Source of the DNA: an uncultured Mollicutes bacterium
GTDB lineage: Bacteria; Bacillota_I; Bacilli_A; RFN20; CAG-826
Assembly: GCA_900540395.1 (NCBI GenBank)
Contig: UQFQ01000014.1
Span: forward strand, 1 to 41,904
DNA: 41,904 nucleotides
Reading direction: 5' to 3'
Every line of letters begins with the position of its first letter. The first letter of the stretch is position 1. Under the pieces are notes generated by a model. The model was not told where the DNA came from. It did not search any database and worked only from the letters and a program-made list of their open reading frames with translations. The position numbers were made by a program, and so were the translations under genes. This document shows, piece by piece, positions 25,771 to 34,703 of this stretch.

Positions 25771-26843
25771 TTGCAAAACCTTTCATACAATTCTTCAACT
25801 TTTTTAGTTTCACATTTAATCTCGTAGTCATTTTCTGGATTCACATAACGCGAACTCTGTCTGTTTTCGTTTAATAATTCAATCCACTTATCAACATTAT
25901 CTAATTCAGCAAAAAAAGTATTATTTGAAATTTTTACTTCTTTTGTCACCTTAGTAGAACATATAAGTTTACAGCCAGCAATTTGACACTCAACACCAAC
26001 GAGTGGCAATCCTTCGTAAAAAGAAGGCATAACTACAAAATCAAAAAAAGAATACCATTTATAAGTATCAGAAACTTCTCCAATAAGAAAAATTCTATTC
26101 TTAGCCATAGATTTAGAAATTTTATTTTTAATGCTTTCTTCTTTTGGTCCGGCTCCGAGAATAAATAAAAGAAAGTTCTCATTAAGATGATCCATTAAAT
26201 TAATTGCAAATTCTGGGTTTTTTTGTTCCACAAATCTGCCAACAAAGCCAATTATTTTTGAATTTTTATCTAAAGAATACTTATTGAATAATTCAATTCT
26301 ATAATCTTCATTATACTTAAATTTCGAATAATCAATTGCATTGTGAATAAGGTAAAAACTCTTTTTCCCAAAAAGGTATTTTCCAGCCAAATCCGAACAA
26401 GCAAACCTTTGATTTGAATTCCTGAGCGCAATGAATTTTAGTAAGGAATTGCGAATATTTTTCATAAAAGATTCAGCATTTTTTGTTGCATGAGCGTGTA
26501 AGATTCTAGTTTTAATGTTATATCGTTTTGCCTCTTTCAAAACAAAAGCTCCAGAAGATGTTGTGTTACAATGAACTATATCAAAGTTGTGGTTATCAGC
26601 AAAGAAAGTTTTGATGTCGTTCAAGAATAAGCAGAGCCCATCTTTTCCAGGGCTTTTAACAAAATACACTGAAACTCCTAAATTTTGTAATTCAGATAAA
26701 TAGTCTTTAGACGTTCTCACATCAGAACATAAAATGGATATCCTAAATTTACTAAAATCTAAATTTCTGATTAAATTAAGAACAAAAGTTGTGACTCCGT
26801 CACTATAAGATAATGTGGAAATAAAATATAATATATTAATCAT
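25767..26843 (-). CDS. GT4 family glycosyltransferase
   Basis: A 358-residue GT-B enzyme of the EpsF/CpsF-like kind. INILYFISTLSYSDGVTTFV is the nucleotide-sugar entry segment, FDIVHCNTTSSGAFVLKEAK and TRILHAHATKNAESFMKN follow, and the C-terminal domain has KIIGFVGRFVEQKNPEFAIN, FILGAGPKEESI and MPSFYEGLPLVGVECQIAGC with the E-x7-E pair. It transfers a sugar to the lipid-linked intermediate. Its start codon shares one base with the stop of the preceding gene (TAATG), and its TGA stop lies inside the next start. Confidence 0.9.
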   Translation of the reverse strand: MINILYFISTLSYSDGVTTFVLNLIRNLDFSKFRISILCSDVRTSKDYLSELQNLGVSVYFVKSPGKDGLCLFLNDIKTFFADNHNFDIVHCNTTSSGAFVLKEAKRYNIKTRILHAHATKNAESFMKNIRNSLLKFIALRNSNQRFACSDLAGKYLFGKKSFYLIHNAIDYSKFKYNEDYRIELFNKYSLDKNSKIIGFVGRFVEQKNPEFAINLMDHLNENFLLFILGAGPKEESIKNKISKSMAKNRIFLIGEVSDTYKWYSFFDFVVMPSFYEGLPLVGVECQIAGCKLICSTKVTKEVKISNNTFFAELDNVDKWIELLNENRQSSRYVNPENDYEIKCETKKVEELYERFCK

Positions 26844-27658
26844 TAGTTCTTCCTTAAAAGCTTCTTATAAACGAGTTCCCTTAAAAAACCAGGCATCAAC
26901 GATACAAATAGAGTAGCATACTTCGTTTTAAAATAATCGTGATACTTAATATAACCACTTTTATAGAGTTCTTTCTTAAAGCTTATTATAGCTCTACAAT
27001 ATTTCAAACCACCTCTTCTTTTGTAAAAATCATTGCTTACTCTCATAAATACTAAATTTTCTTGAATATTATATGCTTTATTTTTAGGATTCTTCAAAAT
27101 TCTAACCCATAAATCATAATCTTCGCATAAATAATAGTCACGATAACTACCGGCTTCTAAAATTGTGTTTCGATAGGTCATTATTGATGGGTGAACAAAT
27201 GGATTCCTAGTATGTGAATAGGCAATAATATCTTCGTTCGTTTCTGGCATTATTCGTTTACTAATAACATTTTTAATATCGTCAATAAATTCCAAACAAT
27301 TAGATCCAACAATTTTTACGTCTGGATGATTAATTAAATAATTATACTCTTTTTCTATACGCCTACTCTCACATATATCGTCACTGTCCATCCTAGCGAT
27401 TAAATCTCCTGTGCAAAAGTCAAGACCATATCTAAGCGCCAAGCCTAAACCTTTATTTTTTTCGTAGCCTATAATTTTAAAAATATTATTAGAAGAAAAT
27501 TCTTCTAATATTTCATTCAATTCTTTTGTTAAAAGTCCGTCTTTAACAACGACAATTTCATCAGGCACTTTTGTTTGTGACAATAAACTTAACAAGCATT
27601 CTCTCAAATACTCAGGATTTTCCTTTATATAAACAGAAATCAAAACAGTTACTTTCAT
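26843..27658 (-). CDS. GT2 family glycosyltransferase
   Basis: A 271-residue GT-A enzyme. Motifs: VTVLISVYIKENPEYLRECL, LLSQTKVPDEIVVVKDG, NKGLGLALRYGLDFCTGDLI, ARMDSDDICESRRIEKE (DxD metal site) and YYLCEDYDLWVRIL with the catalytic ED. This combination is typical of EpsE-like and amylovoran-type enzymes that add an early sugar. It starts two bases after the sugar transferase stop, so it probably adds the second sugar, though gene order is only a hint. Confidence 0.9.
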   Translation of the reverse strand: MKVTVLISVYIKENPEYLRECLLSLLSQTKVPDEIVVVKDGLLTKELNEILEEFSSNNIFKIIGYEKNKGLGLALRYGLDFCTGDLIARMDSDDICESRRIEKEYNYLINHPDVKIVGSNCLEFIDDIKNVISKRIMPETNEDIIAYSHTRNPFVHPSIMTYRNTILEAGSYRDYYLCEDYDLWVRILKNPKNKAYNIQENLVFMRVSNDFYKRRGGLKYCRAIISFKKELYKSGYIKYHDYFKTKYATLFVSLMPGFLRELVYKKLLRKN

Positions 27659-27660
27659 AA

Positions 27661-29253
27661 TTATTTCTTTCTCTTTTTAATCGGAACAATTATTCCGGTT
27701 TTTGCATCAAATTGTCTCTTATGGTTCAAAATACGAATATAGTCAGCATGTTGATTGAACTCATGATCATAAGCTTTTAAAAAATCATGAAAATCAACAT
27801 TATCAATCGTAACACCTTCGGCCATTCCTTTAGATAAAACAGTTTTTACTGTTAAAAATATAATATAGAAGTCTAATGCAATAGAGTATTCAGCAATATA
27901 GTTAAGATCATATCTCAACTTATCATTAAAGTCGGTATGATATGTACACTTTACTTGTTGAAGTCCTGTTAAACCAGCCTTTACATTATATCTATAACGG
28001 TAAATTTCGTTTTCTTTCAAAAATTCTTTAACAAATTCAGGTCTTTCTGGTCTAGGTCCTACAAAGCTCATATCACCCTTTAAAATATTTAAAATTTGTG
28101 GAATTTCATCTAAACGCGTTGCTCTAATAAATCTTCCGACAGGCGTAATTCTATCATCATGAGCTTTAGCAAGTTGCGCACCGCCTATCTTTTCTGCATC
28201 AACTTTCATTGATCTAAATTTGTATATTCTAAATTCTTTCATATCCTTCGTTAAACGAACTTGAGAATAAAAAACAGGTCCATGGTCATATAATTTAATA
28301 GCAAGCGGAATAACAAGCCATACAGGTGAGGTTAAAATAAGGAAAACTAACGAAATAACAATATCCATTAATCTTTTTACAGCTCCTTCAACCAAATTAA
28401 TTCTTAAAGGTCTTTGCTCAAAAGCAAGCATATCCCCAATATTTCTATCGTTTAAAGACGTAATAATAATGTCAAAATAATTCGAACAAAGGTACAAATC
28501 CTTATTTAAACTTGATGTAAAAAAGTACATAAGTCTTTGTTTGTTTTTGTGTGACAAAGTATTTAATAAAATAATTTCATTAACGTTATGAAATTTAGTA
28601 AATATTTTTTCGCTAACTTCCCCATCAATTTCATAAAAGATATATCTAATTTTAAAGTGAGGATTTTTCTCACTAAGTAATTTTCTTGCAAGGTTCTCAG
28701 CATCATCTTTTGGGCCGACGATTAATGCAATTTTCAAATTCCTTCTATCTAAAATAGCAAATAATACTCTGCAAAAACTAAGCACTAAAACGTAAAAACA
28801 AGCAGCTATTATGCTAAGATACAACCAATCAGTACCATCTATGGTCGCTGCTGATTCCCGCACAAATGATGTGGCTAAATAGACAAAAAACACAAAAAAA
28901 GTACTAACAAAGAATGTTTGTAACAAACCTTTTTGAATAGAAACATTTTTAGTTGCAAATTCCAAGAAAACTATTAATAAAAAAGTTGCCAACCACTCTA
29001 TTATAAAGTACAGATAACCAGGGAAGGCAAATAAATAACTCTCATATTTAAAAAGATATAAAAGTCCGAACGCTAAAGGAAAAGATATTAAAGCTAAAAT
29101 AATAACCATGATCTTTTCTGTATTTTGTAGTCTACGTCTTAATGAATGGACATCATCAATATACATATCATCATCATATAAATCTTGATTTTGATCAATG
29201 ATACTTGTTGATAAATCGCTAGTCTCATTCATCTTTTCTTTTTTAATTTCCAT
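27661..29253 (-). CDS. Polyprenyl-phosphate sugar-1-phosphate transferase
   Basis: A 530-residue priming enzyme. The N-terminal half has about four membrane helices and a CoA-binding/Rossmann-like soluble part (KIALIVGPKDDAENLARKLL). The C-terminal half is the Bac_transf domain: KRLMDIVISLVFLILTSPVW, YDHGPVFYSQVRL, FRIYKFRSMKVDAE, ATRLDEIPQILNILKGDMSF, VGPRPERPEF and VKAGLTGLQQV. It transfers a sugar phosphate from a UDP-sugar to undecaprenyl phosphate, starting each repeat unit. The N-terminal 40 residues are acidic and disordered-looking. GAGGT stands 12 bases before the ATG. Donor sugar cannot be read from sequence. Confidence 0.93.
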   Translation of the reverse strand: MEIKKEKMNETSDLSTSIIDQNQDLYDDDMYIDDVHSLRRRLQNTEKIMVIILALISFPLAFGLLYLFKYESYLFAFPGYLYFIIEWLATFLLIVFLEFATKNVSIQKGLLQTFFVSTFFVFFVYLATSFVRESAATIDGTDWLYLSIIAACFYVLVLSFCRVLFAILDRRNLKIALIVGPKDDAENLARKLLSEKNPHFKIRYIFYEIDGEVSEKIFTKFHNVNEIILLNTLSHKNKQRLMYFFTSSLNKDLYLCSNYFDIIITSLNDRNIGDMLAFEQRPLRINLVEGAVKRLMDIVISLVFLILTSPVWLVIPLAIKLYDHGPVFYSQVRLTKDMKEFRIYKFRSMKVDAEKIGGAQLAKAHDDRITPVGRFIRATRLDEIPQILNILKGDMSFVGPRPERPEFVKEFLKENEIYRYRYNVKAGLTGLQQVKCTYHTDFNDKLRYDLNYIAEYSIALDFYIIFLTVKTVLSKGMAEGVTIDNVDFHDFLKAYDHEFNQHADYIRILNHKRQFDAKTGIIVPIKKRKK

Positions 29254-29567
29254 AATTGAATTTACCTCAATATTGATATTTTAGCCCATATCAATACACT
29301 TTTCCTTTATTTCTTTAATTTATGCATGCTTCAGTGTCAAAACTAGACACTAATATAATTAATTATGAGATTAAACTAAAATTTAAAAATCAAATTATCA
29401 AATTAATCCACAATGTTGATTATATTTTCCTTTATTGTAAAATAAGGAAATCAAGAAATGTCTTTAGTATCATATAAATCAATGTTTTTAATTAAATCAA
29501 CTATCATTTACATTAAGTTTACAAGAATCTTACACAACACATAATATAGAAGCAAATATATATCAAA
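29254..29567. other. Intergenic region before the sugar transferase
   Basis: No gene seen. It has a 6-bp hairpin at 29333-29351 (AGTGTC with GACACT) and a bulged hairpin at about 29425-29451 (TTTCCTTTATT with AATAAGGAAA). An internal promoter for the glycosyltransferase genes could lie here. Confidence 0.5.
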
Positions 29568-31208
29568 CTATCTAAATTTCACATAAACTACGTTCTCTAA
29601 TTTATCAAATTCTACTTCAGTGTGCCCAATCGTCCTACTTCTACTATCAAATGTAATAATAAATAGAGAAGATTCGTTTAAATTAAGCTCAAATGCCAAT
29701 TTTCTAGTAAAACTAATAATATTCTGAAATACATAATCCGAATTATCATAATTAGATTCAAATAATTCCTTATAGGTCAAAGTTAAACAAGTCTTTTGAA
29801 TATCAGAATTAAAATAATAATATTTACAGTCGTTAAGTTCATAATCTGCAAATAAATTTGGTATACAAAGAATAAAGACTCCTAATATCAATCCAGTAGA
29901 ATCGTTAAAAGAAGCTACATGAGATTCAAATAATCCGTAAATTGATTGAGCAAATATTAAAACCAAGAATAAGCCTAAATAATTATATTTATGCTTAGTT
30001 TTAGCTACATAAATTAACTTAATAAAGACAATTAAAAAAATAATCGAAGTAAATATAAAGTATGGGACTCCACCTGCCATAAATATTTCATAAACTGAAT
30101 TATGAAAATAATAACAAAACCCATATGTACGGGGAATAATAAATTGCAAACCATAGCCAAAGCCAAATAATATGTTGCTTATCGTTACAGGAGTATCCCT
30201 TATTATATTTAATCGTTTATTAACAAACGAATCCCATAAATCCAAAAGTACCTTTTTTAAAGATATCTCTGTCCCATTCTCCATTTCAAATTTAATGAAA
30301 TTATACGCATTAAAATCAATCAATATGATTATAATTCCCAGAATTATTAAACCAGTCAAAATATAAAATATAATTCGACAATATTTAAAAGATCGTATCC
30401 GTAAATATACAAAATAAGCACCATATAAAACAAACGTGCCAACTAAAGCAATACGAGAATTAGAATATAAAACAAAAGGAAGCAATAGGAAGCTAAAAAT
30501 AACTAAATAATATTTCCTGAAAACAAAAGAAAGAGTGACCAGTGCAACTATGCCAAAATATGTATAATGCCCAAAAACATTTAAAATTGGAAAAAAGGAC
30601 TTTATTACTTTATCATAATCCTTATCATACAAATCATCAAACCACTCAAAATTAACATATTTATCCCATTCTGTAATTAAAGAATAGGCAATCATTACAA
30701 TATCAAACAATATAATTAAAATGCAAAATATAGCAATAGCTTGCTTAAATCCTTTTACAGGTCTAATTAAACAAAAGAAATTATAAATTGTGAGTATACC
30801 TAAATAAAATGAAAAGAACGCCCATATTCTCTCATCAAGAGTAACCATATCCGGGTGTGTTTCAACATACCCTGGATTACACGAACCTCTAATATCTGAA
30901 GTAAAGGTAATAAAAGCCATGTAAGCTAGCATTGCTAAAAACATTAAAATATATGAGAATTGCTGGATATTCCATTTAATTAAGCCGCTTTTTGAACCAA
31001 ATATTACTAAGCCAATATAGTAAATAGTAACTACTACTGGAATCAAAATAATACCAGTAAGGCCTAAATCAAAAACAATTTCCCCATAATCAGAAAAATG
31101 ACCAATATTAGATACCATAAGTTGTCCATATATAACTGAAACAACAATTGGTACAATAGCTAGCAATAAATAAATAAACCCCTTTTTTAAACTACTGTCA
31201 ACTTTCAT
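29568..31208 (-). CDS. O-antigen-ligase/Wzy-like membrane protein, copy 2
   Basis: A 546-residue protein with about 11-12 membrane segments and a cytosolic or extracellular tail of about 85 residues. The YSNSRIALVGTFVLYGAYFV stretch is the Wzy_C/O-antigen-ligase signature, and FGYGLQFIIPRTYGFCYYFH, then NSVYEIFMAGGVPYFIFTSI is the H-N-x-x-x-E-x-x-x-x-G motif of the large periplasmic loop region. Such proteins polymerise or ligate glycans from undecaprenyl carriers. It is paralogous to the next gene upstream along its full length, including the odd soluble tail ending in VEFDKLENVVYVKF. Confidence 0.8.
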   Translation of the reverse strand: MKVDSSLKKGFIYLLLAIVPIVVSVIYGQLMVSNIGHFSDYGEIVFDLGLTGIILIPVVVTIYYIGLVIFGSKSGLIKWNIQQFSYILMFLAMLAYMAFITFTSDIRGSCNPGYVETHPDMVTLDERIWAFFSFYLGILTIYNFFCLIRPVKGFKQAIAIFCILIILFDIVMIAYSLITEWDKYVNFEWFDDLYDKDYDKVIKSFFPILNVFGHYTYFGIVALVTLSFVFRKYYLVIFSFLLLPFVLYSNSRIALVGTFVLYGAYFVYLRIRSFKYCRIIFYILTGLIILGIIIILIDFNAYNFIKFEMENGTEISLKKVLLDLWDSFVNKRLNIIRDTPVTISNILFGFGYGLQFIIPRTYGFCYYFHNSVYEIFMAGGVPYFIFTSIIFLIVFIKLIYVAKTKHKYNYLGLFLVLIFAQSIYGLFESHVASFNDSTGLILGVFILCIPNLFADYELNDCKYYYFNSDIQKTCLTLTYKELFESNYDNSDYVFQNIISFTRKLAFELNLNESSLFIITFDSRSRTIGHTEVEFDKLENVVYVKFR

Positions 31209-31319
31209 ATCTCAATAATATAGCCTTAATAAAGATGAATATCTACTAAGATTTCTTCTTTCTCTAATTTAAAGAATGAATCCTTAATAAATAGATATCT
31301 TCATTCCTTACTCCCTTCT

Positions 31320-32993
31320 TTAAATATATATAAATATAGTGAGTAAGTCTTCATTATTATACTCGCACTTCACCTTTCTTAAAACGCCATCTTGATTTTC
31401 TTTAACGATAGTTACATTTACTCTTTGATTCATTTCTAAGTCTAAGCCACTAATAGCTTCAAGAATTACTTCTTGAAGCACACTTATATTCATATTCTTT
31501 TCAAAGTGTTTCTCTAGTTTCTTTTTGTTATATAGATCACTTACATAAAAGGTTTTAGTATTCCCTTTTTGTGTTTCAATAGATAGATCAATCAAAGAAT
31601 ATCCATTTTCACTATATGTAACAAACACTAAAGGAAGAAGAATTAAAAATAAACCAGTGGCTCCTCCTAAAAAATCATTAAAAAGAATTGGCATTGATTC
31701 GTATAGACCATAAAAGCCAATACCAATAGTTGAAACAAGTAAGTATCCTAATATATTTGTTTTCTTACTTCTTTTAGCGTAGCGAACAGTGCGATACAAA
31801 ACATAAATATAAATAGATACTAAAAAGACAAGATAAACGATTCCACCTTGAAAATAGATTTCAAAAAGAGAGTTATGCATATAGTAAGCTTGTTCGTTAT
31901 AGGTTCTAGCAAGTAAAAAAGCAATACCATAGCCAAAACCAAAGATATAATCATTACTCTGATATATTGGTAATATGTTTTGAATTAAGTTAAACCTTTT
32001 ACTAACCAGTGTTCCAAAGACTTCTCCTATTAATTCATATAAACTAATAGTTTCATTTTCTCCTATATCTAATCTAATAAAGCTATATATTGTTGAATCA
32101 ACAAATATAACCACTAAAAAAGAAAACAAAACTAAACTAAGTAAATAGAATAACCACTTCTTAATAAAGAAAGAACGGATATAAAAATATAAAAAGACAC
32201 TAAGATACAAAACAAGAGTTGACATCATCGCTGCGCGACAAGCACTAAAAACAATAAATGGAGTAAATAAAAAAGAAGGAATGATTAAAAAATACTTACG
32301 AGTTAAAAAAGCTAAAGCGACAAAAGAAAGTACTCCAAAAAAGAGGAGATGACCAAAAACATTAGTTTGACCAAAGAAAGAATTTAAATAAGCTTCTTTG
32401 TTATAAATAACACTAAAAGAATTAAATAAAGCAATCTTATCTTGTTCAAAGATTAAAGAATAGATAATTGAAGTAAAACAAAAAGCAATTAGTAAAGAAA
32501 GAATCAGATAAAAGAAAGCTTTAAAGTGTCTAACTGGTTTAACAAGTTCAAAAAAAGCATATATGGTTAATAAAGAAAGATAAAAAGAAAGTATAGACCA
32601 GATTCTTTCATTTATGGTTGGAGATTCACCTCTTACTACACTAGAGTTATATATCTCTTCTCCTAGATAAGAAGAATAGTCTTTAGTTAACACTAAAGTT
32701 CCCATATATATCATCATGATGAGTAAAATCACTATGAAAGAAAAATGATTCACATTCATCTTTATTAGACGATATTTCTTTCCTAAGATGATGATATAGA
32801 TATATAGAAGAGTTATTACTATTGGTATTAAGATAATCAAAGAGATATGAAGCGAATCACCAAATACTTTGTAAGCTAAAAAGTCTCCGATATTAGCATC
32901 TAAAAGATTACCATATAAAAGAGAAGCTAATACAGCTAAAGCAATTAAAGAAAGATAAATAACCCCTTTAATCTCTTCTTTTCTTTTCTTCAT
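31320..32993 (-). CDS. O-antigen-ligase/Wzy-like membrane protein, copy 1
   Basis: About 557 residues from ATG at 32993; the open frame continues 12 codons to a TTG at 33029, but the ATG aligns with the paralogue start (KKRKEEIKGVIYLSLIALAV against SSLKKGFIYLLLAIVPIVVS). It has the same layout as copy 2: TM segments, FSACRAAMMSTLVLYLSVFL, FGYGIAFLLARTYNEQAYYM, then HNSLFEIYFQGGIVYLVFLV, and an 85-residue tail. This is the first gene of the operon. Intergenic distance to copy 2 is 111 bp and holds a short hairpin. It is probably a polymerase or ligase. Confidence 0.8.
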   Translation of the reverse strand: MKKRKEEIKGVIYLSLIALAVLASLLYGNLLDANIGDFLAYKVFGDSLHISLIILIPIVITLLYIYIIILGKKYRLIKMNVNHFSFIVILLIMMIYMGTLVLTKDYSSYLGEEIYNSSVVRGESPTINERIWSILSFYLSLLTIYAFFELVKPVRHFKAFFYLILSLLIAFCFTSIIYSLIFEQDKIALFNSFSVIYNKEAYLNSFFGQTNVFGHLLFFGVLSFVALAFLTRKYFLIIPSFLFTPFIVFSACRAAMMSTLVLYLSVFLYFYIRSFFIKKWLFYLLSLVLFSFLVVIFVDSTIYSFIRLDIGENETISLYELIGEVFGTLVSKRFNLIQNILPIYQSNDYIFGFGYGIAFLLARTYNEQAYYMHNSLFEIYFQGGIVYLVFLVSIYIYVLYRTVRYAKRSKKTNILGYLLVSTIGIGFYGLYESMPILFNDFLGGATGLFLILLPLVFVTYSENGYSLIDLSIETQKGNTKTFYVSDLYNKKKLEKHFEKNMNISVLQEVILEAISGLDLEMNQRVNVTIVKENQDGVLRKVKCEYNNEDLLTIFIYI

Positions 32994-33549
32994 ATCTAAA
33001 ATTTTAAAACTTATAAAATAAGTAAGCAAATTAAATCAGGTGTGTTTATCACTATTTAGAAAAGAAAAGAAGAAATAACTACTGATATTAAACAATAAGT
33101 CAGCAAATCTAAAATATTTTTATTATTATCTTATTTACTTATTTAAGTGAATTACTTGTATCAATACATAAGTAACAAATTAAATAGGTTTAACTAATAG
33201 TCAAAAAGATATAAAAATATAGAAAAACCAATAAAAAGACATCTTTAATGGTTGTTTTAAAAAATATTTTAAATTCTTTTCAACAAATTTTGTTTGACTC
33301 TGGTATTAATATTAGTTACCATAAAAAAGCCTTGACTAAATAAATAACCATGTAAAAGTCCTATATTTTACTAGATATTAGATACTTTACTAGTATGTAT
33401 AGTAATGCTATAAGCTCTTATATCAATTATTCTAGATAGTCTAATATATGAGTTTACTATTACAACTATTACTAATATCTAACTAGAAAAACTAGGTTTA
33501 AAAATTAACTTTTATTTTCTTAAAAATATTTTAAATTTTTAAGAATAAA

Positions 33550-33571
33550 CTCCTTTATATTAATGAAGGAG
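33550..33571. repeat. Palindrome shared with 34673-34694, copy 1
   Basis: CTCCTT and AAGGAG arms around TATATTAATG. The core TTTATATTAATGA and the flanking TAAACTCC and GGAGGT recur at 34673-34694, in the gap before the DUF308 gene. Confidence 0.7.
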
Positions 33572-33637
33572 GTAGTAAATAAATTAAACTAAGTCTTTCT
33601 ACTACTTCGTTAGTTAACTTAGTTTAATGGTTTATCA

Positions 33638-33776
33638 AGAAGAGAAGTTACTTTTATTCTAACTACACTCATAAGATTAAGATGGCAATGATCTTATTTG
33701 TCTTTAATTAGATGTTGCTGAAGTCTAATTATTGTTTACATGGTTTATTAAAAGTTAAGGCTATAACTTCTCTTCT
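33638..33776 (-). ncRNA. Candidate structured RNA, three-way junction
   Basis: A 13-bp perfect closing stem (AGAAGAGAAGTTA at 33638-33650 with TAACTTCTCTTCT at 33764-33776) continues, after an 8-nt bulge, into a further 6-7 bp (ACTTTTA with TAAAAGT). Inside are two hairpins: 33671-33697 (ATAAGAT with ATCTTAT) and 33705-33731 (TAATTAGA with TCTAATTA). Minus strand is chosen because the flanking genes and the operon run that way. It matches no riboswitch I know; eps-associated antitermination RNA is a functional analogy only. Confidence 0.45.
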
Positions 33777-33889
33777 GATTATTATTATGGAAGTAGAATC
33801 TAAGAAAAGTTTACTAAATGATGAGGGTATTAAGTTTAGTGGTAATAAACTTGAGACGTTGCTCATTTATTAAAAATGAAGGATAGTAT

Positions 33890-33918
33890 CAAAAAACTGG
33901 TCCTATTGCAGAACCAGT
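33890..33918 (-). terminator. Terminator of the DUF308 gene
   Basis: On the minus strand ACTGGTTC, a 7-nt loop and GGACCAGT are followed by a run of T. It lies 26 bp beyond the DUF308 stop, separating that gene from the polysaccharide leader. Confidence 0.85.
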
Positions 33919-33943
33919 CCCATCATATTAACTCTTATAAAGT

Positions 33944-34570
33944 TTATTTATCTTCTTTAGTAAAATCGATATCAATATGATCAATATCTTTATCGATAGA
34001 TTTATGTATTGTTTTAATTATATTTTCTTCTCTTCTTTCTCTTTTGCTTTCGTCGAATAGTTCAACAATGTTTAATAGACCACTAATTATAAAGAACGAA
34101 CCAATAAGTATAACAATTACATTGTTTGCAACAGATTGGAAAATATAAAGAAGTAAGCCAAGAACAAAATATAAAGCACCAACCAGTAAAGTTAACCACC
34201 AAGTAGAAACCTTAAATCTCCTTAAAGTTGTTGAGCCCCACATTTTGGAAACGCCTCTTATGACAAGCCAAGTAGCCAATATGAATGAAATTATCGATAA
34301 AGTAGCGTCCTGAATGGTACAAAGAACAACACCAAGTACAATAGCTAGAATCCCTTGTATAATTAACCAGCCACTACCAAGTATCATCTTTTTAATAACA
34401 ACTGCATAAATTATGCTTACTACACCTACTGCTATTAAAAATACACCACTTATTATGCCTAAAGCCCAAGAAAAATTATCTCTTGCCACTAAAGCTAGTA
34501 TTCCTAGCACTATTAAAAGTATTGATGTTATTAAACTAATCGCCTTTGATATCCGTTTTCTTTGTTTCAT
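33944..34570 (-). CDS. DUF308 (HdeD-like) membrane protein
   Basis: About 208 residues with six hydrophobic segments arranged as repeats of a helical hairpin, such as SLITSILLIVLGILALVARD, VFLIAVGVVSIIYAVVI, GWLIIQGILAIVLGVVL and VIVILIGSFFIISGLLNIVE. This is the pattern of DUF308/HdeD-family proteins, linked to acid resistance in Enterobacteria but of unknown role in Firmicutes. The last 35 residues are charged and cytosolic. I start at ATG 34570, which has AGGTGA seven bases upstream; the GTG three codons earlier lies on that site. Confidence 0.85.
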   Translation of the reverse strand: MKQRKRISKAISLITSILLIVLGILALVARDNFSWALGIISGVFLIAVGVVSIIYAVVIKKMILGSGWLIIQGILAIVLGVVLCTIQDATLSIISFILATWLVIRGVSKMWGSTTLRRFKVSTWWLTLLVGALYFVLGLLLYIFQSVANNVIVILIGSFFIISGLLNIVELFDESKRERREENIIKTIHKSIDKDIDHIDIDFTKEDK

Positions 34571-34672
34571 AAAATTCACCTAAAATCCAAAATTCTTATT
34601 CCTTTATATTTATTTAATACATTTTAAAAATTGCTTCCGTGGGAAAAATTTTTTTAAAAAATTTAGGTTAAA

Positions 34673-34694
34673 CTCCATTTATATTAATGAGGAG
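34673..34694. repeat. Palindrome shared with 33550-33571, copy 2
   Basis: CTCC and GGAG arms around ATTTATATTAATGA, with the same flanks as copy 1 (TTAAACTCC before, GGTGTTAAAT after). It lies 9 bp beyond the SDR gene stop. Confidence 0.7.
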
Positions 34695-34703
34695 GTGTTA
34701 AAT

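Larger units (their letters stand above)
33030..33889. other. Long non-coding leader of the polysaccharide operon
   Basis: About 900 bp without a plausible gene on either strand, flanked by minus-strand genes, so it probably contains the operon promoter and 5' leader. It holds several hairpins: 33519-33543 (CTTAAAAAT with ATTTTTAAG), 33550-33571, 33583-33628 (11-bp stem ATTAAACTAAG) and the branched element listed separately. Confidence 0.7.
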
